The notes under the pieces were generated by a model that worked only from the letters and a program-made list of their open reading frames with translations, made no database searches and was not told the origin of the DNA. A stretch of DNA of 64,000 nucleotides from Chalara sp. BL73 (taxonomy: Eukaryota > Ascomycota > Leotiomycetes > Helotiales), in the NCBI GenBank assembly GCA_918026815.1, contig CAKJVC010000148.1, positions 496,001 to 560,000 on the forward strand. Direction: 5' to 3'. Both the position numbers and the translations under genes were made by a program. Positions 11,901-23,800 of this stretch are shown in pieces (the stretch's first letter is position 1; each line of letters starts with the position of its first letter).

Positions 11901-12657
11901 ATGGCGTCTCAACCCGCGAAGGCGCCGTTGGGCACGCAACCACCACAACCCCAGCGCAACTCTCCATCCGGCCTTAAATACCCCACGAACGGAAAGACCA
12001 TATACCATCGCCCCTTAAATCGCAGCTTAAAGCAAGAGCTCAGCCAGGCCAGCTTCGCGTATCTGTTTGGGGAGATGGTGAGCTATGCGCAAAAGCGGGT
12101 AACTGGTATTCAGGATCTGGAAAAACGGTTCGCGCGACCCAAACACTCTGTTCCCAGGCAAAAGGGCACATTTCGCATGATTTACGGATGTCTAACAGTT
12201 TGATAGACTAAATGCACAAGGCCACCCCATCGGTCTAAAACTCCTCGACCTCCTCCTCTTCCGTGAACCACCACGTACCCAAACGCGCCCACAGCACATT
12301 ATCGCCCTCCTCCAATTCATCACTACAACAATGTGGAAGCATCTCTTCTCGCGGCCTGCAGACTCCCTCGAGAAGTCCTCAAACCCAGAAACGCCGGATG
12401 AGTACATGATCTCCGACAACGAGCCGCTGGTCAACCAATATATTAGCGTTCCGAGAGAGATGAACCAGCTAAATTGTGCTGCATTTGTGGCGGGGATCAT
12501 TGAGGGTGTGTGTGATGGAGCGGGATTTCCAGCGAACGTTACAGCGCATAGTGTTGGGAAGGGAGAGGAGGGCGAGCTGTGGCCGGGGAAGACTGTTTTC
12601 TTGGTCAAGTTTCAGCCGGAAGTTGTGGAGAGAGAACAATATTTAGGGAAAGGGTAA
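11901..12657 (+). CDS. TRS31: TRAPP complex subunit Trs31 (TRAPPC5)
   Basis: Two exons, 11901-12127 and 12207-12657, separated by a 79-bp intron with a TCTAAC branch; 225 residues. Bet3-like TRAPP fold: SLKQELSQASFAYLFGEMVSY, LEKRLNAQGHPIGLKLLDLL, the DNEPLVNQYISVPREM stretch and the final NCAAFVAGIIEGVCDGAGFPA region all match Trs31/TRAPPC5. The subunit is part of the TRAPP core that exchanges nucleotide on Ypt1/Rab1 for ER-to-Golgi and later traffic. The N-terminal 35 residues are low-complexity Pro/Gln, as in other fungal orthologues. Human TRAPPC5 is 188 residues and yeast Trs31 283, so the length is ordinary. Confidence 0.92.
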
Positions 12658-13135
12658 GATAAGAGCAAAGGAGTGGGGATAAGTAAAGTGAATGAGATAT
12701 GGCAATGCATTTGGGTGGCGTTCACTTGGGCATTTAGAGGAGTTTAGAAACGGAGTTCTGATGATATCACAGAGCAGGGACGGGAACGCTTTCAAGTATC
12801 AAGATAATTTGATAGGGTATCCCCCAAACCCGTTCTATGACCGTACAACTTCTGATGAGTCTACTATGGTATAACTAGATGTACGGAAGGGTATTATTTG
12901 ACGCCAACTGCTATTGCTTAAAAGCCCCATGCGGGTATCTACCGTATTTTTGCTCGTTCTTTATTTACCTAGGCAGTTCCCCGCCACTCTGGCTGACCTC
13001 TACCTTCGACATGCCTAAGTAATACCCTTCAAGCCATAACGAGATTTTCAAGTCAAGTATGCTCCTTGTCTCATTATGCAATACTCCTCCGTCGTAAGGA
13101 TTCAATGCTCACTGCAAGGCATCGGAGACAAAACC
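12658..13135. other. convergent 3' spacer
   Basis: Region between the TRAPP gene (+) and the small gene on the minus strand, so both 3' ends face it. Short motif-free frames only. Confidence 0.4.
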
Positions 13136-13505
13136 TCATCGTGGCATTGACTTTGACCCTGTTTTCCAGGTCACTCCAGGGCGGTTGTTCTCCGGCCCTT
13201 TCTTCATTAAGTCCGCCAGTCCCAGGTCCTTCCAAGCGGGTTCTTTCGTTTTCTGTGTAGCTCTTTGAATGCCGAACGCAGCGTGTTGATCTGGTACTAC
13301 GTCATCTTCATCCTCTGGATTCAAAGGTTGATTGTGAGGCGGCACGTAGATCTCGTCGTCAGGTAACTTGTCTTTGCAGAAGTCCTCGAAAAGGTCCGCA
13401 TCCCGAGGGCGGTTGAAGTGGATGTAGGTATAGCTAGAATCTTTAGACTAGAGAGAGAAATCAGAACTAAGTTCAGAAAGTGAAGGAAAGCTAGAGGCTC
13501 ACCAT
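13136..13505 (-). CDS. small hypothetical protein, intron directly after the start codon
   Basis: Exon 1 contributes only the ATG (13503-13505). A 55-bp GTGAGC...CTAG intron (13448-13502) follows, then exon 2 at 13136-13447. The product is 104 residues. The open frame extends well upstream of any internal ATG (SKDSSYTYIHFNRPRDADLF...), and the splice to the lone ATG is the only arrangement that gives it a start in phase. The sequence is acidic in the middle (NPEDEDDVVPDQ) and has a WKDLGLADLMKKGP block. I do not recognise the family. It is divergent from the next gene, with only about 150-200 bp between starts. Confidence 0.65.
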
Positions 13506-13657
13506 TGTCGTCTTGCAAGGCTGTCCAATGACGCGATAGATGGTCAATATCTGGATGTCGAAATGTAGCAAAGTGAGAAGCGCAGTGAAGCGACACTTGG
13601 CTTAGCACCGATAAAACAGACAATATCTAGCTTTTTCACTTCCTCAACTCCATACAC

Positions 13658-14167
13658 TTGCAACAGTCGCAAGAGGCGTTCAGTTCGCAGACAAAATTGA
13701 ACAAGATGCCTCAACAACCAGCATGCATGTGTTGTGCCCTTGGCATCCCACATCAAAAGGATCGCGCTTGCAAGCTCTTTATCTTATCACAAGCGAAGGC
13801 CTTGCGTCTTGCAGAGAGAAAGGATCAGCGAATCACCGTCTACCGTAAGACCCACAAGATCAGTCAGCATGGCCAAGGACTCCCGGAGCATCCAACCAAT
13901 GAGACCAACCTGTTACTTAGCGAGGTGGACCGCACACTGAAGAATTGGAGCGACCAGGTCACAATTCTCGGCCAAGATAAACCCTATGAGCGCAATTTCT
14001 ACCACGCCTCTCTCCGAGTTCACGAAGACGCCATTCAATCCCCATTTCCAAAGGAATCTCTTGACCTTTTCGAGTCGATCTACGGTCCTGTCCACGTAGG
14101 TGCTCCCTTGCCACGCCGTCCAATGCTCACCAAGCCCTATACTTTGAAGATTATGCAACGACAATGA
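13658..14167 (+). CDS. hypothetical protein, Cys-containing N terminus
   Basis: Single exon. The first in-frame ATG at 13658 gives 169 residues; an ATG at 13706 giving 153 residues (MPQQPACMCCALG...) is equally likely. The N terminus has a short Cys run (CMCC), and the remainder is basic and polar with the pattern SEVDRTLKNWSDQVTILG. No known domain was recognised. Coding potential is supported by length, an uninterrupted frame and its position in a divergent pair with the 104-residue gene, but this is not proof. Confidence 0.5.
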   Translation: MQQSQEAFSSQTKLNKMPQQPACMCCALGIPHQKDRACKLFILSQAKALRLAERKDQRITVYRKTHKISQHGQGLPEHPTNETNLLLSEVDRTLKNWSDQVTILGQDKPYERNFYHASLRVHEDAIQSPFPKESLDLFESIYGPVHVGAPLPRRPMLTKPYTLKIMQRQ

Positions 14168-14254
14168 TAATGCCATTGAATGAATGCGAAGCTAACTCCA
14201 GGATTAGAAGAACTTTGAGTCTCTCTCCGTCAAGGAATCTTCCGACCAATAATC

Positions 14255-14689
14255 ATGTCTCACGAGTCTGTTTGGAATTCCCGCCCTAGAACCTATGGCA
14301 AGGGAGCACGCGCTTGGTACGTCTTTTTCCACTACGTTGGGCTGGTGGAGAAGGGGGAGGGAAGAGGAGGAAGAAAGGGATAAAGCTGCCAGTCATTCTG
14401 AGATTGTGCGAGCACTCATAACGCTCTACAGATTGGTTGATACCAATCTGTGGAGAAGGATGAACGAGATTGTGGATAAGAAGAACACATTTATTTCTGA
14501 GGCACACATACTAACTTATTGCTTCTATAGCCGTGTCTGCACTCACAAGGCTGGTCTCATCCGCAAATATGGTCTCAACATCTGCCGTCAATGCTTCCGT
14601 GAGAAGGCAGCCGATATTGGATTCGTCAAGGTACACTGCATTTGGCTGCTCACCCACTATCCCATACTGACACACCACAGCACCGTTAA
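14255..14689 (+). CDS. RPS29: 40S ribosomal protein S29 (uS14)
   Basis: Three exons, 14255-14316, 14531-14630 and 14681-14689; 56 residues. The zinc-binding site is Cys21, Cys24, Cys39 and Cys42 (CRVC ... CRQC), flanked by [10 protein letters not shown] and [10 protein letters not shown], which is nearly invariant in eukaryotic S29. The last exon adds just HR and the stop. Intron 1 (214 bp) is much longer than other introns in the window, as is common for fungal ribosomal protein genes. The first intron splits the codon of Cys21. The protein sits in the head of the small subunit near the mRNA channel. Confidence 0.96.
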
Positions 14690-15813
14690 TGCACCACATC
14701 GAGCGTTTCCTGGCATGTAGATGGTGGGACGATGGATTTTCATACATGGCATGGAGTTTATGGGATGGTTGATTAGGAGATCTTTGCTGGTGGAAGGCTG
14801 ATTTTGCTATCTGCGGCTCAGAGGCTTCTCGTTTCGTTGATTTGATTTGGGTTGAGGCTTAACGACTAGTCTGCAATACCATTTCCACTCCGAATCTCAA
14901 CCTAAATGGTCTCATTAAGCTTCTTTGATATATTTGAGACTGTGCTGCCGAACATATGTGATTGAGAAGTGAAATGCCACTGATATTTGAGTTACGAAGT
15001 GGTTTACTTTCAAGCCAAATTTGGTCTGTTCGCAGCAGCGGAAGGTTTATCACCAAGATGTGGCTACCTCAATTTTTGTTGCAACATTCTTTTAGTCTTC
15101 GTCACGACACATCTGGGTACCTGCCCTTCCTAATTTCCCATCGTTCTGGGTCTTATAACTGTGACCGTAATGGATGGTTGATGACCCGTAGTTCTTTAAC
15201 AGTTGTTTGTGATCGCGGCAGATATCTCGCGGCTCATGGATTCTGATAGTGATGATGATCTGGTGACTCTTTGTAGTTGATGGTTAAGGAGTTGTCATTG
15301 TTCCTTGGTTTGTACACAATTCCGTATGCGTTCTTGCTGTCGAATTGATCCTCTGAATGTTTCATCTTACCATTCCAGTCTTTCAAACATCTTGTCTACC
15401 TATCTACTAGTTATTTGCAGATGCCTTCACCGAACATTTTCTTCAAGAATACATGTAGTATTCGACGACAGTGCTAAGCTGAACGCAGCCGCCATTCTCA
15501 TTTTGACAAAGAAGGCGATGGGAATCAATAGAGTACTCCTTGTCTAAGGAATGAACGTTGCTGGTTTATATCATCACTTTAAACTTTAGTTGTTGGCGCG
15601 GACCAGTGTTAGCGTGGAAGGAACTCTTCCTAGCACAGGTGTTGCCTAGCTAATGATGTTGTTCATATCTTATGTTTTCCTTCCATCTCACCAATTCTTT
15701 GCAAGTGTGTTTACTCAGGTCTTTATTGCTCTGCGTATCAGTGTTATCAAACATACATACTAGCAAAATTCTCCCAGTTACCCCATGAAAATCAGGCAAA
15801 ATGCCAATATATG
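14690..15813. other. intergenic spacer
   Basis: About 1.1 kb between the S29 gene and the 3' end of the RING-like gene. Frames at 14962-15246 and 15305-15547 (+) lack motifs and splice context. I see nothing else. Confidence 0.4.
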
Positions 15814-17482
15814 TCACTCCTCCATGCCAACATGCTCATTCTCCACAGTCAGAGACCACAAAGACACTGGGGTGCCGTTTGCTTCTCTGGGCAGTCCACC
15901 TTCCAGCTGGTTTTCTACTTGGACGTGTCCTTGTGCAAAATATCGTTGGATGTATTGTTCTCCGCCGAAGAGTTTCTGCACAAAGAAGTCTGGGAACTGG
16001 GCACGGCAGTGTGGGCAATTTTGTCGAAAAGCACCAATTCCTGGAACGACTTCACGGAGCCAGTGCTTCAAGCATTCAGCTCCAAGAACTTGCTTACAGC
16101 AGATGATCAGTTGAATTGGTGTGTCTTCGTTCATATCCATGAGACATATTGGGCATTGTGTATCTTGCTCTAGTTCAGTTTTATCCTACAAGCAATTAGC
16201 ATTCATTCTTTACACCCACACACTCTCTATCTTTCTGAGGATAAAGTTAGTTGGGATTTATCTATCTGGAATTCCTTCAAGAAAGAAAAAAATGAAAGAG
16301 ATGGAACACACCATCTCCACAAAACCAATCAATGCCCGAGCATTTAAGGTTCTCCTCCTCAGAACAGCCAATCTATCTGCCATCATAAGACCCAGGAATA
16401 CCTTCGTTCCATATCCCAAGCTGCGAATATAGACAGTGTTGTCCTTGTATTCTCCGAACCGTCCTGGAGCATTACACTCTATCTTGCCATAATGAAGCTC
16501 ATATCGTTGTTCAAATAACCTCAAAGTCCTCATGATATAGTTGATATCATTTAAATGATCTCTCTCTGGTATTATTTGAAGCCCAATATATCCGTACCGG
16601 TTCTACCAAAGGTTCTGTCAGCTACAGATAGGCGTTCAAGGAGTTTTAACACGACCACCATTATCCAATAATGTAGATCCAAGAAGGGATGAAGACATGA
16701 TGCATATGTGCGACGACACCATAGTGTGGATATTCAAGCATACCTGCATGAATCGTCCCCACTCCTCCAGGAGCTGAGCAACGATGTCTTTGACATAACT
16801 TCCAAATAGGTTTTGAAGGAGCGTTCCTTCCCATGGGGTAAGGTATCTGATACTGGCTAGATCATTTGGCATTCCATACCACGCTTTCCCAAGATTTCGA
16901 ACTTCTTGTGTCCAACCTGGGAAAAGAGGTTGACCAGTCTAGAAAGTGTTAGCGCACATTGCTCTTGGCAAGGCGCTCTTGGCAAGGGGTAGCGAGCGTT
17001 CTCGCTTAGGAACATACAACTGGAGACCACTCTAGACTGAATTGCACAGTCATCTGCAGTCGCCTTAGTCAGTCATGCAAAATTCACTTCAGGTAGAAGA
17101 TAATACTAACAGGAATAGGTGTTGTACAAAGTGGCCTGGCTTGTTGAAAGTTTGGATGAGGGACAAAACCTTCATTTCGAATCAATATGTCAGCAAGCTC
17201 TGCCTCCTTAGTTGAGAGCTGGAGCAAGCCACCGCGTTTTCTAACCCATTCAATATGAAGATGCCATATGCGCTGCCCTGGAATCAAGATCTGTGTTTGT
17301 GCGTGAAAGGCGAGTGAGATATGGTCGGCTGACCACCCACTGCAGTGGGCAAAGCTTAAGAGCAGAGCCATTTGAGAAGTGGAAAGGAACACTTGGTCTC
17401 CTATCTCCAAGGCAACTCCGCTGCAGAACTTCTCAACAGTACGAGGGGATCTTCTGGGAATGATTGCACTTTGGGTCGACAT
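15814..17482 (-). CDS. RING-finger-like protein
   Basis: Five exons on the minus strand: 17111-17482, 17018-17053, 16744-16938, 16312-16602 and 15814-16185; 421 residues. All junctions have GT-AG ends and keep phase. The C-terminal exon holds a RING-like module from Cys309: CPIC, then CC-x8-C-x2-H-W, then CPHC. The loop between the third and sixth ligands reads CKQVLGAEC, where fungal RINGs usually have CGHV(F/L)GxxC, so the normal His ligand is Gln. This may be a divergent or non-E2-binding RING. The N-terminal 300 residues resemble nothing I can name. A likely role is ubiquitin ligase or adaptor, but the altered ligand makes activity uncertain. Intron 2 contains a 14-bp tandem duplication (16961-16988). 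Confidence 0.8.
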
Positions 17483-18890
17483 TTCGGCGCTGTGATTTGG
17501 ACAAGATTCACGCGTTGTTAGAGTTGTGCTTTGTGAATGTAGTTCCTTAGGATGGATCTTTTCTTGCTTTAATATACGCAGGGCGATTTGTGAGTCAATA
17601 TCATGAATAGGTGGCTCTTTGTGAAAACGGAATTCAATTTTCTGAAGTTTGGGTCCGACTTAAGGATGTAACCCATTTTTAAGGCTGGAGATCAATTCAT
17701 CTTTCTCTCAATTCTATGTATCCCCTAACCACTCTTATCTTATTCTACTGAGCCTTGAATGCCGAATATTTAGTATTTTTGTGAGCTGTTACGAATTTCA
17801 AGTGTTTGAGTCTATCCAATCATGTTGGCAATATTTATGCAGTATCACTTATTCAGTTAGCATTTGTTCTATCTTCCTATCTACTACCATTATCGGACAA
17901 AATGAAAGGCCTAACTAATACCGCTGCTAATTTCCATAGAGATAACCATTGTATGTCTTATAATTTAACAGCGCCATGCGGCTAATGTAGTTAGAACTTG
18001 ATAATATCCTGTTGATAGGTAAAGTAAGCATTTTCCGTGCACGCTAGCTCGAGCATAGAATTCTTTACAAATGGTCTTGATTTTTTTGACTTATAACACA
18101 AAATTACACAAAGAATGACAAAAAATAACGACACTTAAGCTATTTCGAACGTTATCATACTGATGATTTGAGTACAGAGCCACTTACCAAGGATTTAATT
18201 TATCAATTCTAGGAACTGGCACTCTTTTTTACAGGTGAAGGAAACCTGGGCACATTTGTCATTCACAGTGCTGCCGCTAGCCTACCTATTTCAGTAGTTT
18301 GTTTCAATTGTACTGAAGCAGGTAGGGACGTATCAGACACCTTACAATGCCTGCCGTTAGCCTATCGATTTCTAATCTTCAAGGGGCGCACAGGCATCGC
18401 CGGCTTCTCTAGGTGTGCCATCCTAGATCCTGTATATGGTACAGGATCAGCCTCCGTAATTTTGAACTATGCGTTTCCAATTGGTGGCAACTTTACAGCT
18501 GTGCCAAAAGGCCATAGTACGCAACCCTTAAGGGCAATTTTTTTTTGTTTATTACAGGCTATATAAGGATATATAATTGGAAAAGAGACTGCTGATTGGC
18601 TCTTGAGTACCGGCGCAAGGCTAGCCTGGCAAGTAATATGAATTGATATTCACCTTGCATAAGAGCCTCAACCAAAACGCTCTCTTCCATCCTCCACCAT
18701 CTACTAAACGTTCAATATCCAGCCTCACACAACAAGCACAATTCTCCAAATCTGCTAGCTTCACCCCTCCTTCCAATATCAATTAGTAACGATAACTTTC
18801 TTTCCCACAGACTATTTTGTAATCTGATAAATGCTGCAGAGAGGCCACAGACTAGGCTCATTACGACGGCCTTCGTGATAGAACAGCACG
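17483..18890. other. gene-poor spacer with foldback sequences
   Basis: No gene seen. Structured short sequences cluster between 18271 and 18534. There is a 22-bp direct repeat (18271-18292 and 18351-18372, 3 mismatches) and an imperfect 16-bp inverted repeat (18281-18296 with 18311-18326). A perfect 9-bp inverted repeat with a 5-nt loop lies at 18426-18448, and a CCCTTAAGGG palindrome at 18525-18534. A TATATAAGGATATATA stretch near 18558 could belong to the promoter of the next gene. Confidence 0.45.
18271..18448. repeat. cluster of short direct and inverted repeats
   Basis: The direct repeat CTGCCG(C/T)TAGCCTA occurs at 18271 and 18351. The arms CCTACCTATTTCAGTA (18281) and TACTGAAGCAGGTAGG (18311) can pair over 16 bp with 2 mismatches. 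GATCCTGTA (18426) pairs exactly with TACAGGATC (18440). This could be the remnant of a foldback/MITE-like element or a structured transcript. No target-site duplication was identified. Confidence 0.4.
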
Positions 18891-20269
18891 ATGGCAGGCA
18901 ACTACAACTACAATCAACATACTGTACCAGAGCTCTGAACTCTCTCCGAGGCTCGGCATCTTTTTCGCACGGGTACAAAAGAGGAGCTCATCCGAAGTTT
19001 AATCCAAGATGATATTTGCAAGACACGACTTGGCATGCCTCTACCTAGCAATTCCCTCGATCTCCACCGCCCTCTCAACTATGAGACTAAAAACAGAGAT
19101 CTTGACTACCAGCTCAAGAAGAAGGGTCATATTGTCCGAGGACCAAAAGTGGAGAAGCTGAAGCGACTGGAACGATTGCAAGAATTGGAAGAGGCAGATG
19201 ACGATGCATCAGCTATCGAGAGAACCAGAGAATCTGCCACGGAAGAGCTCAACTATGATAACGACCCAGATGGGAGGAAGAGATCCGCGAAGTATAAAAA
19301 TGACCATGCCGCGGCGCTGGCTAAACTGCAAAGAGACGAAGTAGAAGACTATCATAGGCTTGAACAGCAAATCGACACCGCCAAACGGAACCTGGAGTAT
19401 GCTAAAGGATGGTACAAGAATAAGAGGGAGCAGCTTTGGTCTGAATGTAGATTTAAACTGGGACGCCTAAACCGCGAGTATGTAGAGAGGCTGGATCAAA
19501 ATCAGCAACTTCAAGGCCCGAAGAAGCAGCCGCACAATGAATATTCCACTAAGGAGGCCGTCAGCAAGGCTCGTCAGTCAGGGCCAAACTCTGCAGTAAG
19601 TTTGATCATTATTTGTTCCTTCTTGATGTTTCATGTTCTCTAACACTTCTCAAAGGCAAACAAAGCCGCCACAGTTGCAGTGCCCAAGGGCAAAGTATCC
19701 CATCCAAAGCCTCAGCTTTCGTCGGAAGTGTCGGTAATGAAAATGAAATCAGCAGTAAGTCATACGGTACTCAGCAATAATTCTTACATTAGCGCTAACT
19801 GTTAGTATAGGTCACCAGAGTTGAATCTGCTTCGACGAACGCATCCACTAGCACTCCGGAAGAGCCTCATCACGGCGCTCCACAAAGTATTACGCAATCC
19901 AGCAGTCAACGCAGCCAAAAGGTTTTAGGAGGATCATCAAAATCTTCTCAGGTACACAACACGGAAAGTTATTCGCACCCTCGCGACAAGCGGAAGCGCG
20001 GTGACTCTATTGACAACCAAGATATCGGTATATCGAAGAAGCCATTCTCAGCACCAAAGACATATAAGTGTGACGATAGGTTGGCCTGCTCCATGACTTT
20101 TGCATCAGCTGAAGAGCTGAAGAGCCACAAGAAGACTGTTTGTCACTTTTGCTGGCAAAAATTGCCACCGGACAACGGTAGCGGGCTTTTTCAGCACTTG
20201 GTTCAACGCTGCCAAAATTGTCATACATACTTTGAAACGGAGCTCTTCCGTTTCTCACATAAATGCTGA
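18891..20269 (+). CDS. SAP-domain / zinc-finger-like protein with in-frame TGA in the SAP domain
   Basis: Reading from the ATG at 18891, codons 1-15 (ending HTVPEL) are followed by TGA at 18936. The same frame then continues as TLSEARHLFRTGTKEELIRS and on to 19595, so the stop falls inside a recognisable SAP motif. Without the 5' part, translation could begin at the ATG at 19035. Exons are then 19035-19595, 19656-19754 and 19811-20269, giving 372 residues. The middle is charged and coiled-coil-like. The C terminus is Cys/His-rich (YKCDD-x2-AC, CHFCW, CQNC, final HKC), like a degenerate C2H2 array. SAP domains bind AT-rich DNA, so a chromatin role is inferred. CGA to TGA is a single C-to-T change. 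Truncated gene, pseudogene and sequence error are all possible. Confidence 0.65.
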
Positions 20270-20816
20270 GACAACGGGGGCTTGTTATATGGATAGGGAG
20301 CGGCGATGGACGAAATGTTGCTACTTTGCGCGAGGGATGTGTTCCATTTCCATTTCTCATTTCTTCATTCTTTTTTCCATGCTTGGGACACTATTGTGGT
20401 TGGGAGCCTACCTATAGAGACCATACGCATCCTCATCATATCGTGGCCAGGTCTCATTCTACAAGAACATACGTGGTTTATTGCCATTTTGCAGACTTGA
20501 CAGGCATAATCTGAATAAGTTTGGAACTTAGAGACTCTCCAGATATGATGACATAGACTCACTTGGTTCTTTTAATTCACATAGTACATTATTTCCGTTA
20601 CTGTAGATTACAATAATAATAAACTCCCAGTAGAATGGGATATGGTTTATATGAAATTTATTTTATTAATCTTCGTGACAAATTCCCTAGTTCCAGATGT
20701 ATGCATATGTCATTACCGGAGCACCGCTTAATTCGTAGACACTGATATATCCCACCCTTACTACCGCATATCAGAATACAGCCTTTCAAACGCCAATTTC
20801 ATATGCTATAGCATCA
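20270..20816. other. convergent 3' spacer
   Basis: About 550 bp between two convergent 3' ends, AT-rich in the middle. No gene seen. Confidence 0.4.
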
Positions 20817-23800
20817 TCACCAAGCCGCAGCATCATGGTCAAATCGCACCAACTCCTTTCCAGCGTCTTCTACATCTTTTTTGGCCTTCATCCGCATGTA
20901 AAAGATCGGACAGTCTTTACTGCTACAAATGACTTCACAATGCATACTTCCCTGACATCTCTGACACTGCGTCCATAATCTTGCAAACCTGATTTCCAGG
21001 TCTGAGACTTTGTTGAGTGTTTTCTGGTATAGCTCACCGACTCTAGGTGCGCAGTCAGAGCAGACTGCTCCACTGCTCTCTTCGCTGCCCCGGAGAGGTT
21101 TCTTGCAGCCCATGCATGTGAAAGTCTTCTTGGTGAACTTCATCAAGCCACCAACGGATGGAGCAGCTACTGAAATGGAGCGTGTGTGGTCACCTGCCAA
21201 CAATGAGTTCGCTTTTGTTTCACCGAGTATCGGCTCGAAAATTCTGCCTAAAGGCTTAGCAAGTTGATTATCGAGATAGTATTTGGTATCGATTGGAAGG
21301 TTGTTTTCAAGAACAAAGATAGGGTCTTCGGAGCGCTCGAAGTTCTTTGCTCCGGCGGAACCCTTGATTATCACATACGCTACTCGATCACCAAGTGTCG
21401 GCGCCGAACCAGCGTCACGTTTCCTCATTCGAGCAGCAAGCTCTACATGAGCTTGTTTATCCTTGTAATCTTCGTTGGTTTTTGTCAATGCCTTCGTGAT
21501 AACAAGCTTGGACATATCGATTTTGTTCTGGAGAAGATCCGAGATAGTGTCCTTGACATAGCTAGAAGATGTTAGTGGATTGTAGAAATGGAGAAAACGA
21601 TAACTTACTCCTGAGCGCCTTGGACATCCTGATCAATAAGGATCATCCTGAGAACCGTCTCAATTACGTTCTGCACCAGTCGGCAATTGTCTCTTCGGAC
21701 AGTTTCGATACCCTTAGTGTCCATCTTGTCGTACTTGTTGGGGTTCGTCCAATAGAGGCCGGCATATCGCTTCTTGTTGATGAGTAAGTATGGGAAGTAG
21801 ACCTTCTCGAACTCTAGCTTGATCGGTTTAACGAATTTGGAAGAGACGTATGCGGCTGCCTCTTCGCCTAGTTTCATAGCCTCTGGCAGTTCCTTGGTCC
21901 CAAACTTTACCATGACCGAATCAGTATCGCCATAGATGACTTGAGCATCATGAGTGTACCCATTGGCAATGGTGTATTTAGACTCGACCTCGCTTTTTGC
22001 CCGTTCAATCATTTGCCGCCCATAAGCTGTTGTGCTACTGGCAATCGCCAAACAAGGCACTTTGCCATTCGACGCACCTGTAAGCCCGTACACACTGTTG
22101 GCACTGATCTTCAAGGCCAATTGGCGACCATTCAACACAGCTTTCTTGAAAGGATCAGTCTCTACAGCTAGTTCTCGTTTTGCTTGTTTTCTAGCAGTGA
22201 GCAACTCTTCGAGAATTTGCGTTAAGAGCCCTTTTCGCTGCTTCGCCGTACAAAACAGATCACCATTCGGGGTAACGATGTAGTCTTCATCCTTCTTTAA
22301 TTTGAGTTTCTCAACCGCTTCCTTCTTGAGCATGGTTGTATAACAAAGGTTGTGGGCCTGAATGATACTCGGATACAGAGATGCGAAATCAAGGGTCGCA
22401 ATAGGAACATCATAATATCCTCTTGTAGGCTCGATAACAGTTGCACCTTCGTACTGCCCGTCATCTCCACCTGAATTAGGCAGATTCGGGATAACCAAGT
22501 TTTGTTCCCGAGTTTTCCGGAAGAGTTGGCTGATGAACTTTACTTGCTGGCCCCTGGCGAGAAGGAAATTGAATGGTACACCTGTGACTCTGGACATTTC
22601 CGTGTAATTTTCTAGACAGGAGAGTTTGTCCATTAACCGTTGAGGCAACCATGCATCCTTGAGACAGTAGACTGCCAGTCTTCGCCTAGATTCTGGAGTG
22701 CCATTGAAAAGCTCTGTAATCATTGTGTGGTGCACGTCTTCCTTTTGCTCTCCGAGAAACTGAGCGCAAACAGAGTTCAAAGTATAACTTCTCAGTTGAT
22801 GATCACGTTGTACTAGTTGAAGCAAATCTAGCTGCAATCTTCCATTGGTGTTGGTTGCCTTTGTGTCTCGATTGCCCATCTGTTTGCTAGAGAAATTGGT
22901 CGCTTTTGCTTCAGATCTCACATTCTTGAGGCGAGTCCATTGTTCAAATCCAGTTACTTTTAAGTGCCTCGCCCGATCCAAAAGATATGGAAAATCGAAA
23001 TTGCATATGTTGTAGCCAATTATAACGTCTGGATCGATCTCTTGAATAAATTTGCTCCAATGTTTCAACATCTCCTCTTCACGATCAAATTCGAGGACTT
23101 GTGTGGCAGTTATTGTGCTTGTCGTATCGAGACAAAATACATTTTTGACGAAGGGCACCTTCTCTCCGTATTTCGTCACAACATTGGCAATTTGAATGAC
23201 TGGATCCACGTTTGCTTCCGGAAAAATTCCCTTCCGACCGGCGCACTCGATATCGAAGGATAATATTCGTAAAGGAGCCATTTTAGCCCATTCTCCTTCT
23301 GGTTTGTGTGCAATTAAGTCACGATAGGAGATTTCCGCCTCGATCTGGCAATTTGATTGGTGCATATCGTCCCGAATTAAGGTGTATGCCTTCGCAGGCG
23401 CCTCTACCCAAGACATTCCAGAGATCTGTTTTCGTTAGCGGTGATAAGGCTCAATGTAAGATTTGGCCGATTACTAACACCAAGATCAACCATGAACCGC
23501 AGGATGTATTGGATATTGTCGAACGTCATGATGCCCTCTTCACCACCTGCCCACATCCCCTTCCAGTTCGCACCACCCTTGGATTCTAATTTGGATCGCA
23601 GCTTGCTGATATGTTTAGGATCCGTGACTGTGATCTTTATATATGGATTGGACTGATTTCCTGCAAAGCCATACAGGTTTTCTCTCATGACCACTTGCAC
23701 AGAGTGTATAACTGGGGCATAGTTCCCGATTTGAGCTTCGAGGTAGGCTTTATATGCGTTGCAGTCTTTAGGTGTAAAACTGACAGGAGCTGCAACATAG

